A DNA stretch of 64,000 nt from Actinomortierella ambigua (GCA_016098155.1 JAAAJB010000011.1:1-64000), one strand, 5' to 3'. Shown: positions 10,228 through 22,085, numbered from the stretch's first letter. A program made the numbers and translations. Notes: generated by a model from the letters alone, not told the origin.

Positions 10228-11553
10228 ATGGTATGCATTAGAAGACTAGTCTCTCTGCTCACCTTTCAGACTCTACCCTTTGTGTCGCCTTGTCACAAGC
10301 TGGCCTCGGCTTGTACTTCATTTTCGGCTTCTACGCTCTACTAACTTGTGTGACATCTCTTCTCTATATCAACGTTTCTGTTCTCACATCACCTCATCAT
10401 CCTCTAACGCTTATCCCTTTTTGTCTCTCGTGCGTGCGGCTTTTTTTTTTTTTTTTTTTTGCTTGAATAGGGTATCATGCTAACAAAACTGTGGAGGAGG
10501 CTCATGAGCAAGGAGGAGGTCAAGATTGTCATTGTCGGACTGGATAATGCAGGCAAGACAACCATTCTTTACAAGTTGTGCGTCAATTTAATAACCGATT
10601 TACTATGCGACGAGAGATCAAAGATAATGGACTCTGTGTCTGCCTTCAGAGCTGACCTGGAGGAACTATGATACTCATTGGACGCTTGGATCGCTCCGCT
10701 GTTTTGTATTTTTATTCTTTCTCTTTGTATTGCAATAGGCTGTTGAACGAGGTTGTCGTTACCACGCCAACAATAGGAAGCAATGTCGAGGAGATTACAT
10801 ACAAGAATATCAAGTTTTTGATGTGGGTATGTGATGGAACACCATTCATTGGCTTGTGCTCTCTGAAATTATGGAACATGCAGGTTTGAACAACCAAGAA
10901 GTGAGGCGTTCAAAGCTATTTTTGAATCTGCGCAAATTGGTAGCTGACCAGTCCTTGTACCTGTCTTCTGCGGGGACGCGCCATAGGATATCGGTGGTCA
11001 GGAATCTTTGCGGTCTACATGGAAAACCTACTATGTCAACACAAAGGCTGTAATCATGGTGATCGATAGTTCAGACAAGGAGCGGCTACACATCTCGAAG
11101 CAGGAGCTACATACGATGATGGAGTCAGAGGTACAAGTCTAAGCGTGATATTGTCTGCAGCAGCAACAGCTTCTCAAAACAAAAAGCTGCGAGAACCTCT
11201 CTGGCTAATGCACCAACCCATCAACTGCTGTCCTTTGTTTGAACAAAAATAGTCGCTCCGGAATGCAAGTCTGCTGATCTTTGCAAACAAGCAGGACGTG
11301 AAGGGTGCACTGAGTGCAGCCAAGATTTCAGAGGCACTGGCATTGACATCTCTCAAGGACCGACAGTGGCACATCCAAGCATGCTCTGCATTGACTGGAG
11401 ACGGGTAAGACCAAACTGTGATGTCCAGGCCAGGCGGAACGTGTTGGCTGAGGTTGATGATGTTCGTCTTAACTAATGCCCTTGATTCATCTTTCATCTT
11501 GTAGGTTGTTTGAGGGTCTGGATTGGATTGTATCGCAAATCGGAACACACTAG
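10228..11553 (+). CDS. ARL5: ARL5-type Arf-like small GTPase
   Basis: Six exons are predicted: 10228-10230, 10471-10577, 10739-10826, 10987-11130, 11253-11404 and 11505-11553, giving 180 residues. Phases close exactly, and the protein aligns end to end with ARL5. Motifs are GLDNAGKTT (P-loop), PTIGSNVEE (switch I), WDIGGQES (switch II, Gln kept), NKQD and the SAL base-binding motif. Exon 1 is only the ATG. Splicing puts Gly at position 2 (MGIMLTKLW), the residue that Arf/Arl proteins myristoylate; an unspliced start at the next Met (10477) would lose it. ARL5 proteins act at the trans-Golgi in recruiting the GARP tethering complex. The donor GTGCGT at 10578 is weak, but the phase and alignment require it. 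Confidence 0.92.
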
Positions 11554-12483
11554 GCTGCATTCTCTCGCCGCTTTTATCGACTATTGCTCATCCTCTCTAG
11601 CCCGTCCTCTCTTGGTCGCCCTCTCTTGGTCGCCCTCTCTTGCTCACCCTCTCTTGCTCACCCTCTCTTGCTCACCCTCTCTTGCTCACCCTCCCTCTCT
11701 TGCTTATACATTACTAATAACGTCGCTTTATATAATAATCATGCACCTCATGGCTGTCTTGTGCAACGTTGGTAGGTGGTTGAGAATGTCAATGCAGTGT
11801 GGTTGTTGTACATGTGGGGGTGGCTGTGTATGATCTAAAACGATGCTGCTGGACAGTGTCATACGCGTCACCGCCGCCTTCGTCCAAGATAACGGGTGAG
11901 TGGTTGAACTTTCGACAAATGGAGTCCAGCATCCAGTGTACACAAAAATGATCGACGAGCTAGCTCCTTTACATCAAGTTTGTTGAATAATACCCGGTAT
12001 AAAAAAAAGGTGGAGCAGGTATCTTGACGATTCTTCCCGAGACATGGAGTGACCAAAGATGGCTCCCCGAGTACTGCTGGTGTAGTAGCTCAATGGATGG
12101 TTTGGCAACGTGCAAAGTGCTTTTGACAACCTTTGCGGTCCTCGCCTAGGACCGGGGGCACCTGTCAAAAAATCAAAGTTTGATTCCCTTGCACAGAAAA
12201 TGCCTCAACTGACACCACAGAGGGAGCACAAACGTCGTCGTCTCTCTCTCTCTCTCTCTCTCTCTCTGCTGGCTGTATGTATGTATGTAGCCTGAACCCG
12301 TACCCTATTTTACCTCGCCACTTTTTTTTTTTTTTTTTTTTTTTCTTCCCTCTCAACTCCCTCAACCCCCAACCAACATCCATCCTACTCTCCATTTACT
12401 GTGCCCACTGTCGTCCCATCTTTCCTGCCTCCACCCGGCAAGCACATCCTCACCAGCCTGTTGCATCCCTCAGTTTTCTCACA
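11554..12483. other. Intergenic region with tandem repeat and microsatellites
   Basis: It holds a 14-bp minisatellite (11608-11691), a tRNA-like A-box/B-box pair that does not fold as a tRNA (about 12083-12192), a (TC)n run (12241-12267) and a poly-T run (about 12322-12343) upstream of the next start codon. No gene is supported. Confidence 0.55.
11608..11691. repeat. 14-bp minisatellite, six copies
   Basis: Two copies of TCTCTTGGTCGCCC are followed by four copies of TCTCTTGCTCACCC, all in direct tandem, starting 54 bp after the ARL5 stop codon. The two variants differ at two positions and are blocked rather than mixed, which points to recent local expansion. Confidence 0.9.
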
Positions 12484-15400
12484 ATGTCAGCCTCCTCAGA
12501 CTCCATGGCGGTGCTGAGCAGGGGACCGCCTGAACTTGTGGGACATGCTGCTGGGGGCAGTCCGCATGCCATCCCTCATTCACCCAGCCAGCGGGAAATG
12601 TCGACCATGCCACCACAATCATACCCTCAGCAGCAACCGAGACAGCAGCAACAGCAACAGCAGCAGCAGAGACAACAGCAGCAGCAACAGGAGCAGCAAC
12701 AGGAGCAGCAGCAGCAACATCGTGGCAATCAACATCGTGGCAATGACACAGAGAGATACGAGACCCGTGGTAGTCTCGATGCTCTTGTTGATGCCGCGTT
12801 GGATACGCCCTTGGACCAACAGAGGCAGCTCCGGCAGCAACCGCCCCTTTCTGCACCCAAGGTCGAGACGTCAAATGTCGAGGCATGTCCCTCCCTTCTC
12901 CTCCTTTTTTTTTTTTTTTCTTTGTTCTACTCCCTTTTGCTACTACTACAAAGATGTGCGCTTTTCTTGAAAAGCAAGAGAATAGGGCAGGGTGTTCTTC
13001 TTTACTGTCGCTTTTGTGTTGGCTAATATCCTTCTCCATTTTACTTGAATCTAATAGGTTCGATCTGGCATGTCCATCTCGTCGCTTCTGCAACGTAAGG
13101 ATAGCTTTGTCTTCTGTCTTCATCATTTGCCTACTTTCTTTTCCGTCCACTTCTCCTGTCCCTCGCATCCCCTGCCTCCTACCTCCTACCTCCTACCCTT
13201 CTCCCTACCGCGCACAGCTTGCCTGTGCTTGCTCTTGTGACAAACTTTACCGTGGCGTTGCATCTGTGAGCCGAGCCTGGGAAAAAACAGTCGAAGGTTA
13301 CAATCACTCAATCAGTCTGTCATCATCACAAACGTGTGGGGTGATAGCAAATTTGGAGACAATCGGCGCATATTCCTCTTTTGTCATTATCAGATTCAAT
13401 GTGTGGCGAAACCCCTGCCCTCTTGCCCCACCCCACCTCACCTCACCTCACCTCACCTTACCTCGCCTAAACTAATCTCACCCCACCTTGTTATCTAACC
13501 GTCTAGGCAATACACTACGTTCACAAGGAGTCAACAATAGTGATGACAAGCAACGCGCGGATGTCGAGCATCGCCTTGACCACGAGCCTGAGCCTTCAAC
13601 TGCGCACATGTCTCGATCACATTCTTCACGGTCGCCAGATACCATACAACGTAGCGACAGGAGAGATTCTTGCCAAGACGACACCTTTGACGATGAAGGT
13701 ATGCAGCATTCAGTTGCTTCAGGTGCCTTTCATTCCCTGTCCCCCAACCTTCACGACACCCCCGCCCCATTGGATGCTATCTTGCAGTTTGTCATCCAAT
13801 TCAAGTCGTACGGCTAAAAAAAAATTACACATGTTGTTTCTCTTTCCAAACTAGACCCCCGCTCACTTCAAGCACGCCCACGTCTGCACCAACACGCGAA
13901 TGTCCAGCCTCCGCCGTTTGATATTGCTGCGCAGCAACAACAGCACCATGCCCACCATTACCACGCACATTCTCCCCATGGCGATATGACGAATATCCAC
14001 GGCGGTATGGCATTTCATCGACACCACCATCACCATGTCCATGGACCTGTGCAGCACCAACAGGGGACGGCGCCACATGTACATATCAACACCACGTCGT
14101 CTGGTCACCTGCCTTCCACACAGATGGGCCACCACCACCACCACCACCACGTTCGCTATGCGCCTTCATCACTGGTTTTACCACGGCATCATCACCACCA
14201 CCATCATCACCACCATCGTGGGCAGGAGAGTGTCTCTGCTGCTGGAGAACCGGAAGAACGATCGTCCTTCCCGCCGCCCATGCGCTATGTCAATGGGATT
14301 CCGTCCTCTGAGCGCTCTGCATTTGCCTATGTACCCAGTAAGCAGGGGCTCAAGCTCAACCCTCGCCTCAAAGTGAACGCAACTCAGGTGTACATTTCAT
14401 ACCTTATCAAGCTTGACCAAATGCAACGCGAGAAACATGCACAACGAATGGCGGAGCGGGGCAAGTTACTTCAGGGTGTTACTGGAGGTTCTAGGCCAAC
14501 AGTCAACACCACCAGCGCGGCATCAAGCACGTTGGCCGCTCCACCATCGTCGTCACCATCACCCAAAACGCCCTCTCAGGAACAGCCACCCGCAGGCAGT
14601 GAGCTCAAGGGTGGCGAAAAGCAAGGTCAAATAGTGAATCACCAACACCATCGTCGTGATAGCTCACAGTCTTCTTCTAGCACCACAACAGCGGTATCCA
14701 CATCCATCAATGGTCGAGGCGCACCATCATCATGGGAATCGTCTGCAGAGGGCAAGCGGGATCGAGAAAGCCCCACAGGACAACAAAACAGTGCGCAAGA
14801 GTCCAAAGCCCTCGTTGTCGCTTCCACATCATCTCAGGAGCAGCGTGCCGATGTTTCACCGACAAGGACACGGCCACTAGTTCACAAACACCATCCAGTT
14901 CACCATTCTGTCCGTCACACGCATATCCATCCCGCGCATCCTCCAACATCGACACAAGGTACAGAGCGAGGCAAAGAGGGACTGACTGCTAGCGTAGCCA
15001 CGTCGTCTTCATCTTCATCGGGTGTGCATCGTCACCACTTCCACCACCACCCGCATCATCATCCATATCACCCTAACCATCCGAACCACCAACATCACTT
15101 TCACCTTCACCACCAACCGCACGGGCATGCGCACACACCAATGCATGGCCACAACCACAACCACAACCACAGTCATAATCATGGCCACCCACACGGGCAC
15201 AACCACGTCCATGTGCACACGCACCCGCACGGTCATCCTCATGGGCATGGTCACGCTCACGCGCATCACGGCCATGTGCACCTTCACCATGGCCATGGCC
15301 ACGTGGCTGTGACCCATGCACACACACACGCGCATGCGCATCAGCATCCACATCCACACCCACACCCGCACTCGCTCTCGCCTGTTCACCATCATACACC

Positions 15401-15878
15401 AGGCCCAGGTCCAGGCTCTACAGGCGCGAGTGAACATAGCCATACGTCGCCTCCGTTGCCAAACCGTCATCGTCATCATCACCATCACCATCACCAAGCG
15501 TTGCCATCTCAGCAACAACAACAGCAGCAGCATCCTGTACAACGACCGCTCGCACTGCTTCCTCCACCGCCGCCACCGCCTAGCCAATCGTCTGCGCCAC
15601 ACACTTCATCTGTATCGGCCCCGGTTAGGCGGACCTCGTTATCGCCGTCATCATCACCACCGCCTGTTGCCGTATCCTCGCATGCATCGCCTCATGCTCG
15701 GCAGGACCAGCCGCATCATCCTCATGAACAACCGGACGAAGGACGCGGTGGTAGCGACAGTGGCAGTGGCGGTCGGATGGGCCAAGAGCATGGAAACATG
15801 TCAGCACCATCACCTCGACAGCGGGTAGTAGTGCCACCACCGGAGTCGCAACAGGATACCAGCATGATGTTGGATTGA
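12484..15878 (+). CDS. Large Gln- and His-rich protein, function unknown
   Basis: Four exons fit one 877-residue frame: 12484-12882, 13058-13094, 13507-13698 and 13873-15878. The first intron must start with GC (GCATGT, 12883), because the only GT alternative leads to stops. The fourth exon's acceptor is placed at CAAG (13872) for the same reason. A Gln-rich block covers residues 45-78, an MSISSLL motif residues 138-144, and His clusters residues 258-330. A compact, probably folded segment with a basic helix (NPRLKVNATQVYISYLI, then a charged Gln/Glu/Arg stretch) lies near 345-410. An exceptional His-rich region built on CAY codons spans about 594-715. Gln/Pro and Ser-rich DNA follows to the end. 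MSISSLL-like motifs occur in some fungal transcription regulators, so a nuclear role is possible. The His block could bind Zn or Ni. Neither is demonstrated. Confidence 0.75.
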
Positions 15879-16077
15879 GAAAAAAAAAAGGATAAATCTT
15901 TTTTTTTTTTTTTAGTTCCACACCATTTTTTTTTGGTGTTTTTGAAACAATATTTCATGTAGACTTGTATTATAGCCACAAACAGACCAATATAAATACA
16001 CACAAACGAGTAGATGATGAAGAGAGATTGAGACAGAAAGAAGAGAGGAGCACTCCAAGGAGCTGTTAGTCCTCGAA

Positions 16078-18557
16078 TTAACCTTGAATTTCATACGGAC
16101 GGGCCTTCTCAGCGGCGTCCTTGAGCGAGATCCATCCAGAGACGTGGACGTCTTTTTGTAACAGTCTTGCCAGCGGAGAAGATGGCGAAGAAGAAGAAGA
16201 AGAGGAGGGGGTAGGAGTAGTAGCAGTGGTGGTGGTGGCGGTCAGCCTTGCCAACCGCTGCAGTGCCAGAAGCGTGCTCTCATGCTTGGTGGCAGCCTTC
16301 TCAAAGATGGGGGCATCCCACAGCGAGCGATTCTCGTCCACAGGGTCGGAGGACTCTGTATTCCCCGCGAAAAACAGTGGAGAGAGCATTTTCGCGACAG
16401 GGATCGACTCGAAAATGCAAAGGGTCTCCCACCAAGGCTGCTGCTGCTGCTGCTGCTGTAGCGGCGCTGTCTCAGGATGATTACCACTACTGTTACTATT
16501 GCTGCTACCGCTGCTGGTGGTGGTGGTTCTGGCCGGTTTCTTCATGTCGTCCTTGGTCGAAAAGGAAAAGGTGACAAACGCATCTGCGGCGAGCTGGAGT
16601 GTGAACAGACAGACGCCTGCTGGCAGGCCCTGGAAGGTTTGTTGGGTGGCCAGCGGGAGCCATGCGTCGTCGGGGCTGTTGCTGTTGCTGTTGCAGTGAC
16701 CAGCACTACCGCCATTGTCCTTTTCTTGGGGACTGGCGAGGAGGTCAGTGTCGATGATCATCGTCCAGGGCGGAAGGCAAGCCAATAGTGCATTGTTGTT
16801 GGAGACGAGGAGGCTGTTTTGCACAAAGATCGGTGGCTGGAGGGTGATAGTGGTGGTGGTGTAGTCCTTGCTTCTTATGATCTGTGGGTCTTCTTCTTCT
16901 TCTTCTTCATTGTCATTTCCGGCTACTGGTCGATGCTTACCACCGTCATCGGCTACCACTAGTCCTAGTCCTGGAACGTTATTCTCGATCCCCATGGTGG
17001 CCATGAAATCGACGTCGAGGCAGACAGCGTCGAGAAACTCGGTCATGGTCCCCAGATGGTAGAACTGCGAGGCGTTGAGGACGAGTAGCTCGAGCTGGAC
17101 ACCGGCCTGTTGTAGGGCTTGATGGACCATAGCGCGGCCGTGTGCGTGGTCATTGTCGAGGTCGATGGAGGGATGCAGTGGTTGTGGTGTTGGCGAGGCA
17201 GGGCTTGCGTGGTGGAAGGTGTTTTGAAAGTCAAGGATGTCGGCCCATGCTTCGAGATCGCAACGACGTGGTAGATCTGGGAATAGCTAAAACAATAAAA
17301 TGAAAAAAAAGAATAGGGATAAGGAATGGAGTCAGATCTCTATAGCCATAGAAGGGGGCCTTTGTATACATGTGAAAGAGTGCCGCGATTCAGCACAACC
17401 GTTTTCTTGTTCCTTACATTGGCGAGAACAATGGCTGTTTGCGGATCAAAATAATAACAGCTGTCGGTATATGCAAGCGCTTCGCCATGGTTCCTTGGAT
17501 TGTTGAAAGTAAGTCCTGGTGTGTCCTGGAGGCGAGCTAGACCAGGATACAATAGAATCAAAGGTGTGGCATGCGATATTTTTTAAATGAGTGTTTGTTC
17601 TTACGAATTGTTCCTCATGCCGTGTTCGACACTCATATTGGCAACTTACCCATGGAAGGTTTGTGGTGGAACCGAAGACACCTGTGCAACGATGCACTTC
17701 TTTCTTGGGGTTCAAGTATCATATCACCTTGCTCTTGGGCAGAAAGAGACTCTGCTGCAAGCTCAAAGACACCGTGTGTCGTGGCAATGTTAAGCGGGGA
17801 CGGATGAGCTAATGCCGTGATTCTCAATGGCTGGGTCGAAGAGGGGAAGGGCGCCTTGGAGGCCAAGAGCTCGATGCCATCGGCGCTAGTTACGAAGACC
17901 TAAAGGAGTAATGGTAAGTCTTGCAGTTAAAAATGCACGCGAGCATATACAAACTTGTGATAGGGACACTTACACCAGGAGGCATTGTTTTGAGTAGATG
18001 AAGATAGAGGATCAACTTGATGTCAAAGACTTCGATACCTTTGGAGTCTTCTGCGGGGGAAGGAGGGGGGGGGGATTTGTAAACGAAGGCAGTTAGTTGC
18101 CTGGCCAGTCCTTAGCCTACCAGCAAATAATTAGCATTGGAGTTTATAAAGGTACAGGTAGATCATACTCTGAGGAATCGCCATGAACAACTTTCCGCAG
18201 GCACTGACATGGGGCAGACGAGAACTGTAGCCTCCCGCATGGATGACCAAGATGCGTGCTAAGTTAACAAAAGTCGAATGTTGTATTATCAGACACGTGG
18301 GCTTCCATTATCGTATCGGCGTGTTTTTTGTTTTTGTTTGATTTTGATACCTTCAGCGAGAAAACTAGGACGGTCTTTGTACTTGTCTTGTAAAGTATGC
18401 ATCACGTACATGGTTGATCCTCCACTGTTGATCTTGGTACCTGATGGATCTTCTATCACCAAATACCTTGATTGTAAAGGAAATGGCCCCCTTATCAGTG
18501 GTCTAACGTCTCTCGAAAAATATTTCATTTTTGACAAACAAGAGCCCCAAATGCGCG

Positions 18558-18614
<57 letters not shown>

Positions 18615-18838
18615 TCTGCCGTGCGTGGAATCTCAGTACGAGCTAGTTTCCTCTGGATACGTTGGAGATAAGTTTTGCGCTGGTCTTGATTGCATGCCGT
18701 CACGACGACAATGTCCCAAAAACGCGCGTCTTTTCGGGACTCTGCCAAACAACAGTGGCGGTATGCAAGAGAGTTGGCCTCATAGACGCTACCAAGCACC
18801 TTGGCCAGAGGAGAGATGGGTGCGTGAGGTTCATGCAT
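16078..18838 (-). CDS. FPGT: Fucose-1-phosphate guanylyltransferase (GDP-fucose pyrophosphorylase)
   Basis: Seven exons on the minus strand join in phase to 694 residues: 18838-18615, 18466-18351, 18258-18169, 18050-17974, 17899-17650, 17536-17418 and 17286-16078. The N-terminal half matches animal FPGT in order: ARFWDIVVVTACN, EDPSGTKINSGGST (nucleotide-binding loop), HAGGYSSRLPHVSACGKLF, EVFDIKLILYLHLL, FVTSADGIELL, HKPSM and YTDSCYYFDPQTA. The enzyme family makes GDP-L-fucose from GTP and L-fucose 1-phosphate, the last step of the fucose salvage route, in the cytosol. The large last exon is interrupted by Thr/Ser/Asn/Gln low-complexity inserts, which makes it longer than the roughly 600-residue animal protein. 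The start at 18838 is the best Met by position, but an upstream Met or exon is possible. No fucokinase gene lies in the window. Confidence 0.87.
18561..18610. repeat. (TC)n microsatellite inside FPGT intron 1
   Basis: About 25 uninterrupted TC units lie on the plus strand. On the gene's strand this is a (GA)n run that begins immediately after the GTAAG donor of intron 1 (18614). Confidence 0.95.
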
Positions 18839-19623
18839 GTTGGCGCGAAAGGGAAGGAAACGAATGTTGATGCGATGAAGTATTGACCTCTGGCAGGACA
18901 TATCACATGACGGGCCCTTTTTCCTCTCGTTAGGCGACGCCACCACCGAAGAGAAAGCGCCTTGGGAGGACCCTGATCAAGGTAAAAAGCGTGCACGCAC
19001 AAGCACAGATGTGGTGCGTGGTATTGAAAAAGGAGACGGGTGTTGCATGTGTGTCTGTGTGTGTCAGAGGAACGGCCTCATAGAGCAGAGAAACAAAAGG
19101 AGGCGGAGGGAGAGACACAACACACAGGGGGGACACATTTCTGTCACATCACGGACCCAAGGGTCGCGCGCTCTCGAGGGATGAGAAGGACGCTGCGTAT
19201 GCTCCTGCTTTGAACGTGAGCTCGCACTCCTGTGACCAGATTGCTACGAGCGTGTAGTGTACCTTGCTGCCTCCGCCGTGGTTGGCGTGTGAATGTGTAA
19301 GTGAAGGACTTCTATCTTCATCACCAAAAAAGGGCACCAACCTTGCCGCAAACGCAAAAAAGCAAAGAGCTCAACAATCACACCCGCCACCACCCACCCA
19401 CAAGAGAGCTCTTTCTTTCTCTTTTGAATTTTCTTCTTTTTCTTCTTCTTCTTCTTCAAACCACTCCACTCTCTCGTTGTCCTCCCAGCCAGCTTGTTGG
19501 ACACTTGCAGTTTCTCTCTCTCTCTCTCCTCCACCCTCTTACTCATTCTTCTTCTTCATTCCTCTCATTCACTCTTTCCAGCCCTTCAATTTTTTTTCTT
19601 ATTCTTCTTCGTCTTGTAAAGCT
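18839..19623. promoter_or_regulatory. Divergent upstream region of FPGT and carboxypeptidase Y
   Basis: The two start codons face away from each other across 785 bp, so both promoters must lie here. The carboxypeptidase side is a long CT-rich tract (about 19380-19620). No classical TATA box stands out. Confidence 0.5.
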
Positions 19624-21783
19624 ATGGGCCTTCTTTCCAACAAGCGCCTGACAGCTGTGGGCCTGCTGTCGCTTGCGACCTCTGCCCTTTTGGTGTCGAC
19701 CGCTGTATATGCCAACCCTGCGCCCATGAGTGCTTCAGGAGTTCTCGCAGACGCTGATCGGTTTATCGACCAAGCCGTGCAGTCGCTCGAGTTCAACTGG
19801 GAGAACGTCGACAAGAAGGTGCACGAGGTGCTCGACGACTTTTCAGACCGCGTCAAGGACAAGATGGGTGGGGCCACAGAGTGGGTCAAGACACTCACGC
19901 ACGAGTCCTTCCCTGGTGTCCAGCTCCGCCTCAAGGAGCCCAAGCTGTGCGATACTTATGTGAAGCAGGTAAAAAAAAAAAAAAAAAAAAAAAAGCGAGG
20001 GCGAAAGTTAATGACAGCCTTTTGACGTAAAAGAAAAAAAGGAGGTTGGGGACCACGAGGGCGGTTGGTTGGGGCAGATGAGCATCCCGTATTCTCTCAG
20101 CAACTTGTCTCCAGCGAGAGAGAGAAGGGAGGATGGTGAGCCTACGACAATGGCGTCTGACGTATGTGTGGTTCATTTTCATGGTCCTTTTCTATTGTTT
20201 CCCTTTGAGTATTGTTCACATACCCCCCACCCACATCTTCCTCTCATACCAGTTCAGTTCTTGGCATCAAGTGAGTGCGCTGTCGGGGTGAACAGGGAAA
20301 AGAAGGGGGGGGGGGAGGAGGAGAGAGAGAACTTACTGGGTCATCATCAGAAGGTGTATGACCCTGAGATTTCCCGAAGCTGTCGGCTGTGATTGGCTAG
20401 GTCGCCTTTATCAGTCAGTTACCTGTCTAACGGTTGTCCCCCTGTTATATGCATTGCAGGAAAAGACATCCCCCCCCCACACACACATCGGGTAAAGAGA
20501 GACAACAGTGCTAAAACAGTACATTCCCACTTTGTTTTGCAAAATAGTACTCTGGGTACCTGGATGTTGGAAGTGGCAAGCACTTCTTTTTCTGGTTCTT
20601 CGAGTCGCGCAACAAGCCCAAGAGCGACCCTCTGACCCTGTGGCTCAACGGTGGTCCCGGCTGCTCGTCGCTGACGGGCCTGTTCATGGAGCTGGGCCCA
20701 TGCGCCGTCAAGGAGGACGGTTCAGGTCTTACCCATAACCCGCACTCATGGAACTCCAACTCGTCGGTGATCTTCCTGGACCAGCCGACCAACGTTGGCT
20801 ACTCGTATGGTGACGCTGTTTCAAACACGTTCACGGCTGCCGAGGACGTCTATGCGCTGTTGCAGGTGTTCTTCAAGGAGTTCCCCGAGTACCAGCGACT
20901 GGATTTCCACGTCGCAGGCGAGTCGTATGCGGGACATTACATTCCAGCGATTGGTGCCGAGATCAACGCCCGGAACAAGAAGATGGCCACCCCAGCCTTC
21001 CGTGCCCCCGGTGTGCAGCACATCAACCTCGAGTCGCTGTTGATCGGCAACGGCCTGACGGATCCCAAGACCCAGTACGAGTGGTACCCCGAGATGGCTT
21101 GCCGCAACTCGTATGGCCCCGTCCTGACCGATGAACAGTGCGACCAGATGGAGGCTGCGTACCCCCAGTGCGCCGACTTGATCCAGGCCTGCTACGACAC
21201 AAAATCTGTCTTCCGATGCTTGCCCGCTGCCGCCTTCTGCAACAAGGAGATGATCTCGCCCTATCAGATGTCGGGCCAGAACCCGTATGACGTCCGTGAA
21301 AAGTGCCAGGGTGGCGGTGGCTTGTGCTACCCGATCCTGGACGTCATCCAGGAGTACCTGAACAAGGAGGAGGTGAAGAGCGAGTTGGGCGTGCAGGTGC
21401 AAGAGTACAAGTCGTGCAACATGCAGGTCAACATGCGGTTCATGCTCAACGGCGACTGGATGAAGCCCTTCCACGAGCTGGTGCCACCACTGCTGAAGGA
21501 TGGTATCCGTGTGCTGTTGTATAGCGGTGATGCCGACTTTATCTGCAACTGGATGGGTAACAAGGCATGGGCCCTGGCTCTGCCTTGGCCCGGCCAGCAG
21601 AAGCTGCAGGAGAACAAGGACCGCAAGTGGTATGCTAACGGTGGCCATGCTGGTGATGTTCGCGCCTCGGGTCCGTTGACCTTCCTGCGCGTCTTTGGCG
21701 CCGGTCACATGGTCCCCTATGACAAGCCTGCGGAGAGCTTGGAGATGTTCAACACCTGGATCCAGGGCAAGCACTTTAAGTAG
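19624..21783 (+). CDS. PRC1: Carboxypeptidase Y-type serine carboxypeptidase (S10)
   Basis: Two exons (19624-19968 and 20548-21783) give 526 residues. Residues 1-30 are a signal peptide, and about 31-105 form a charged propeptide. The mature enzyme follows from about LCDTYVKQYSGYLD. S10 landmarks are all present: FFFWFFESRN, LNGGPGCSS (oxyanion hole), GESYAGHYIP with the nucleophile Ser near residue 241, SGDADFICNW with the catalytic Asp, and GAGHMVPYDKP with the catalytic His. Several cysteine pairs match the CPY disulfide core. The family is a vacuolar/lysosomal exopeptidase that removes C-terminal residues. The 579-bp intron begins with GTA followed by about two dozen A. The intron falls before the conserved YSGYLD strand, and both sides match the family without a gap. 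Intron 1 is unusually long for this locus. Confidence 0.95.
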
Positions 21784-22085
21784 AATATTACGTACAGTTT
21801 GTGTAGCGTTTCCTAAATCTCTAAACTTCAATGCAATAGTCAGTGATACAAGAATACACACATTTTTTTTAAAAAAACGAGGTCTCCGTCCAGAGGTGTT
21901 GTATCATAAAAGCTGATAAAGTAAAAAAGTTTGCTGTTGTTTCACCTTTGTCTGCAACAACCAATAAACTTTGATAACTTTAATGGAAAAAATATTACGT
22001 AGTGGGGAAAGCATTTCTTCAAGTTCTTTTCTATTTACACTATATACAATACGAGTCTTCACTCTTTTTTTTGTATGCGCTTTCT
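21784..22085. other. Convergent 3' flanks
   Basis: This A/T-rich spacer lies between the carboxypeptidase stop and the stop of the convergent DUF4203 gene. It includes an AATAAA at 21963-21968. Confidence 0.6.
21963..21968 (+). terminator. Possible polyadenylation signal of carboxypeptidase Y
   Basis: AATAAA lies 180 bp downstream of the stop codon in A/T-rich DNA. Confidence 0.4.

Noticed and set aside
12083..12192. Possible tRNA or tRNA-derived element (A-box-like TAGCTCAATGG and B-box-like GTTTGATTCC)
   Set aside because: The acceptor stem has at most three or four pairs, the T stem is mismatched, there is no D stem closing strand, and the box spacing is too long. At best it is a tRNA or SINE remnant.
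15015..15602. Long minus-strand frame opposite the His-rich region
   Set aside because: It is the antisense shadow of CAY repeats, giving Met/Val/Arg monotony, and is not a gene.
20821..21861. 346-residue minus-strand frame
   Set aside because: It is the antisense shadow of the carboxypeptidase Y exon, driven by its codon bias.
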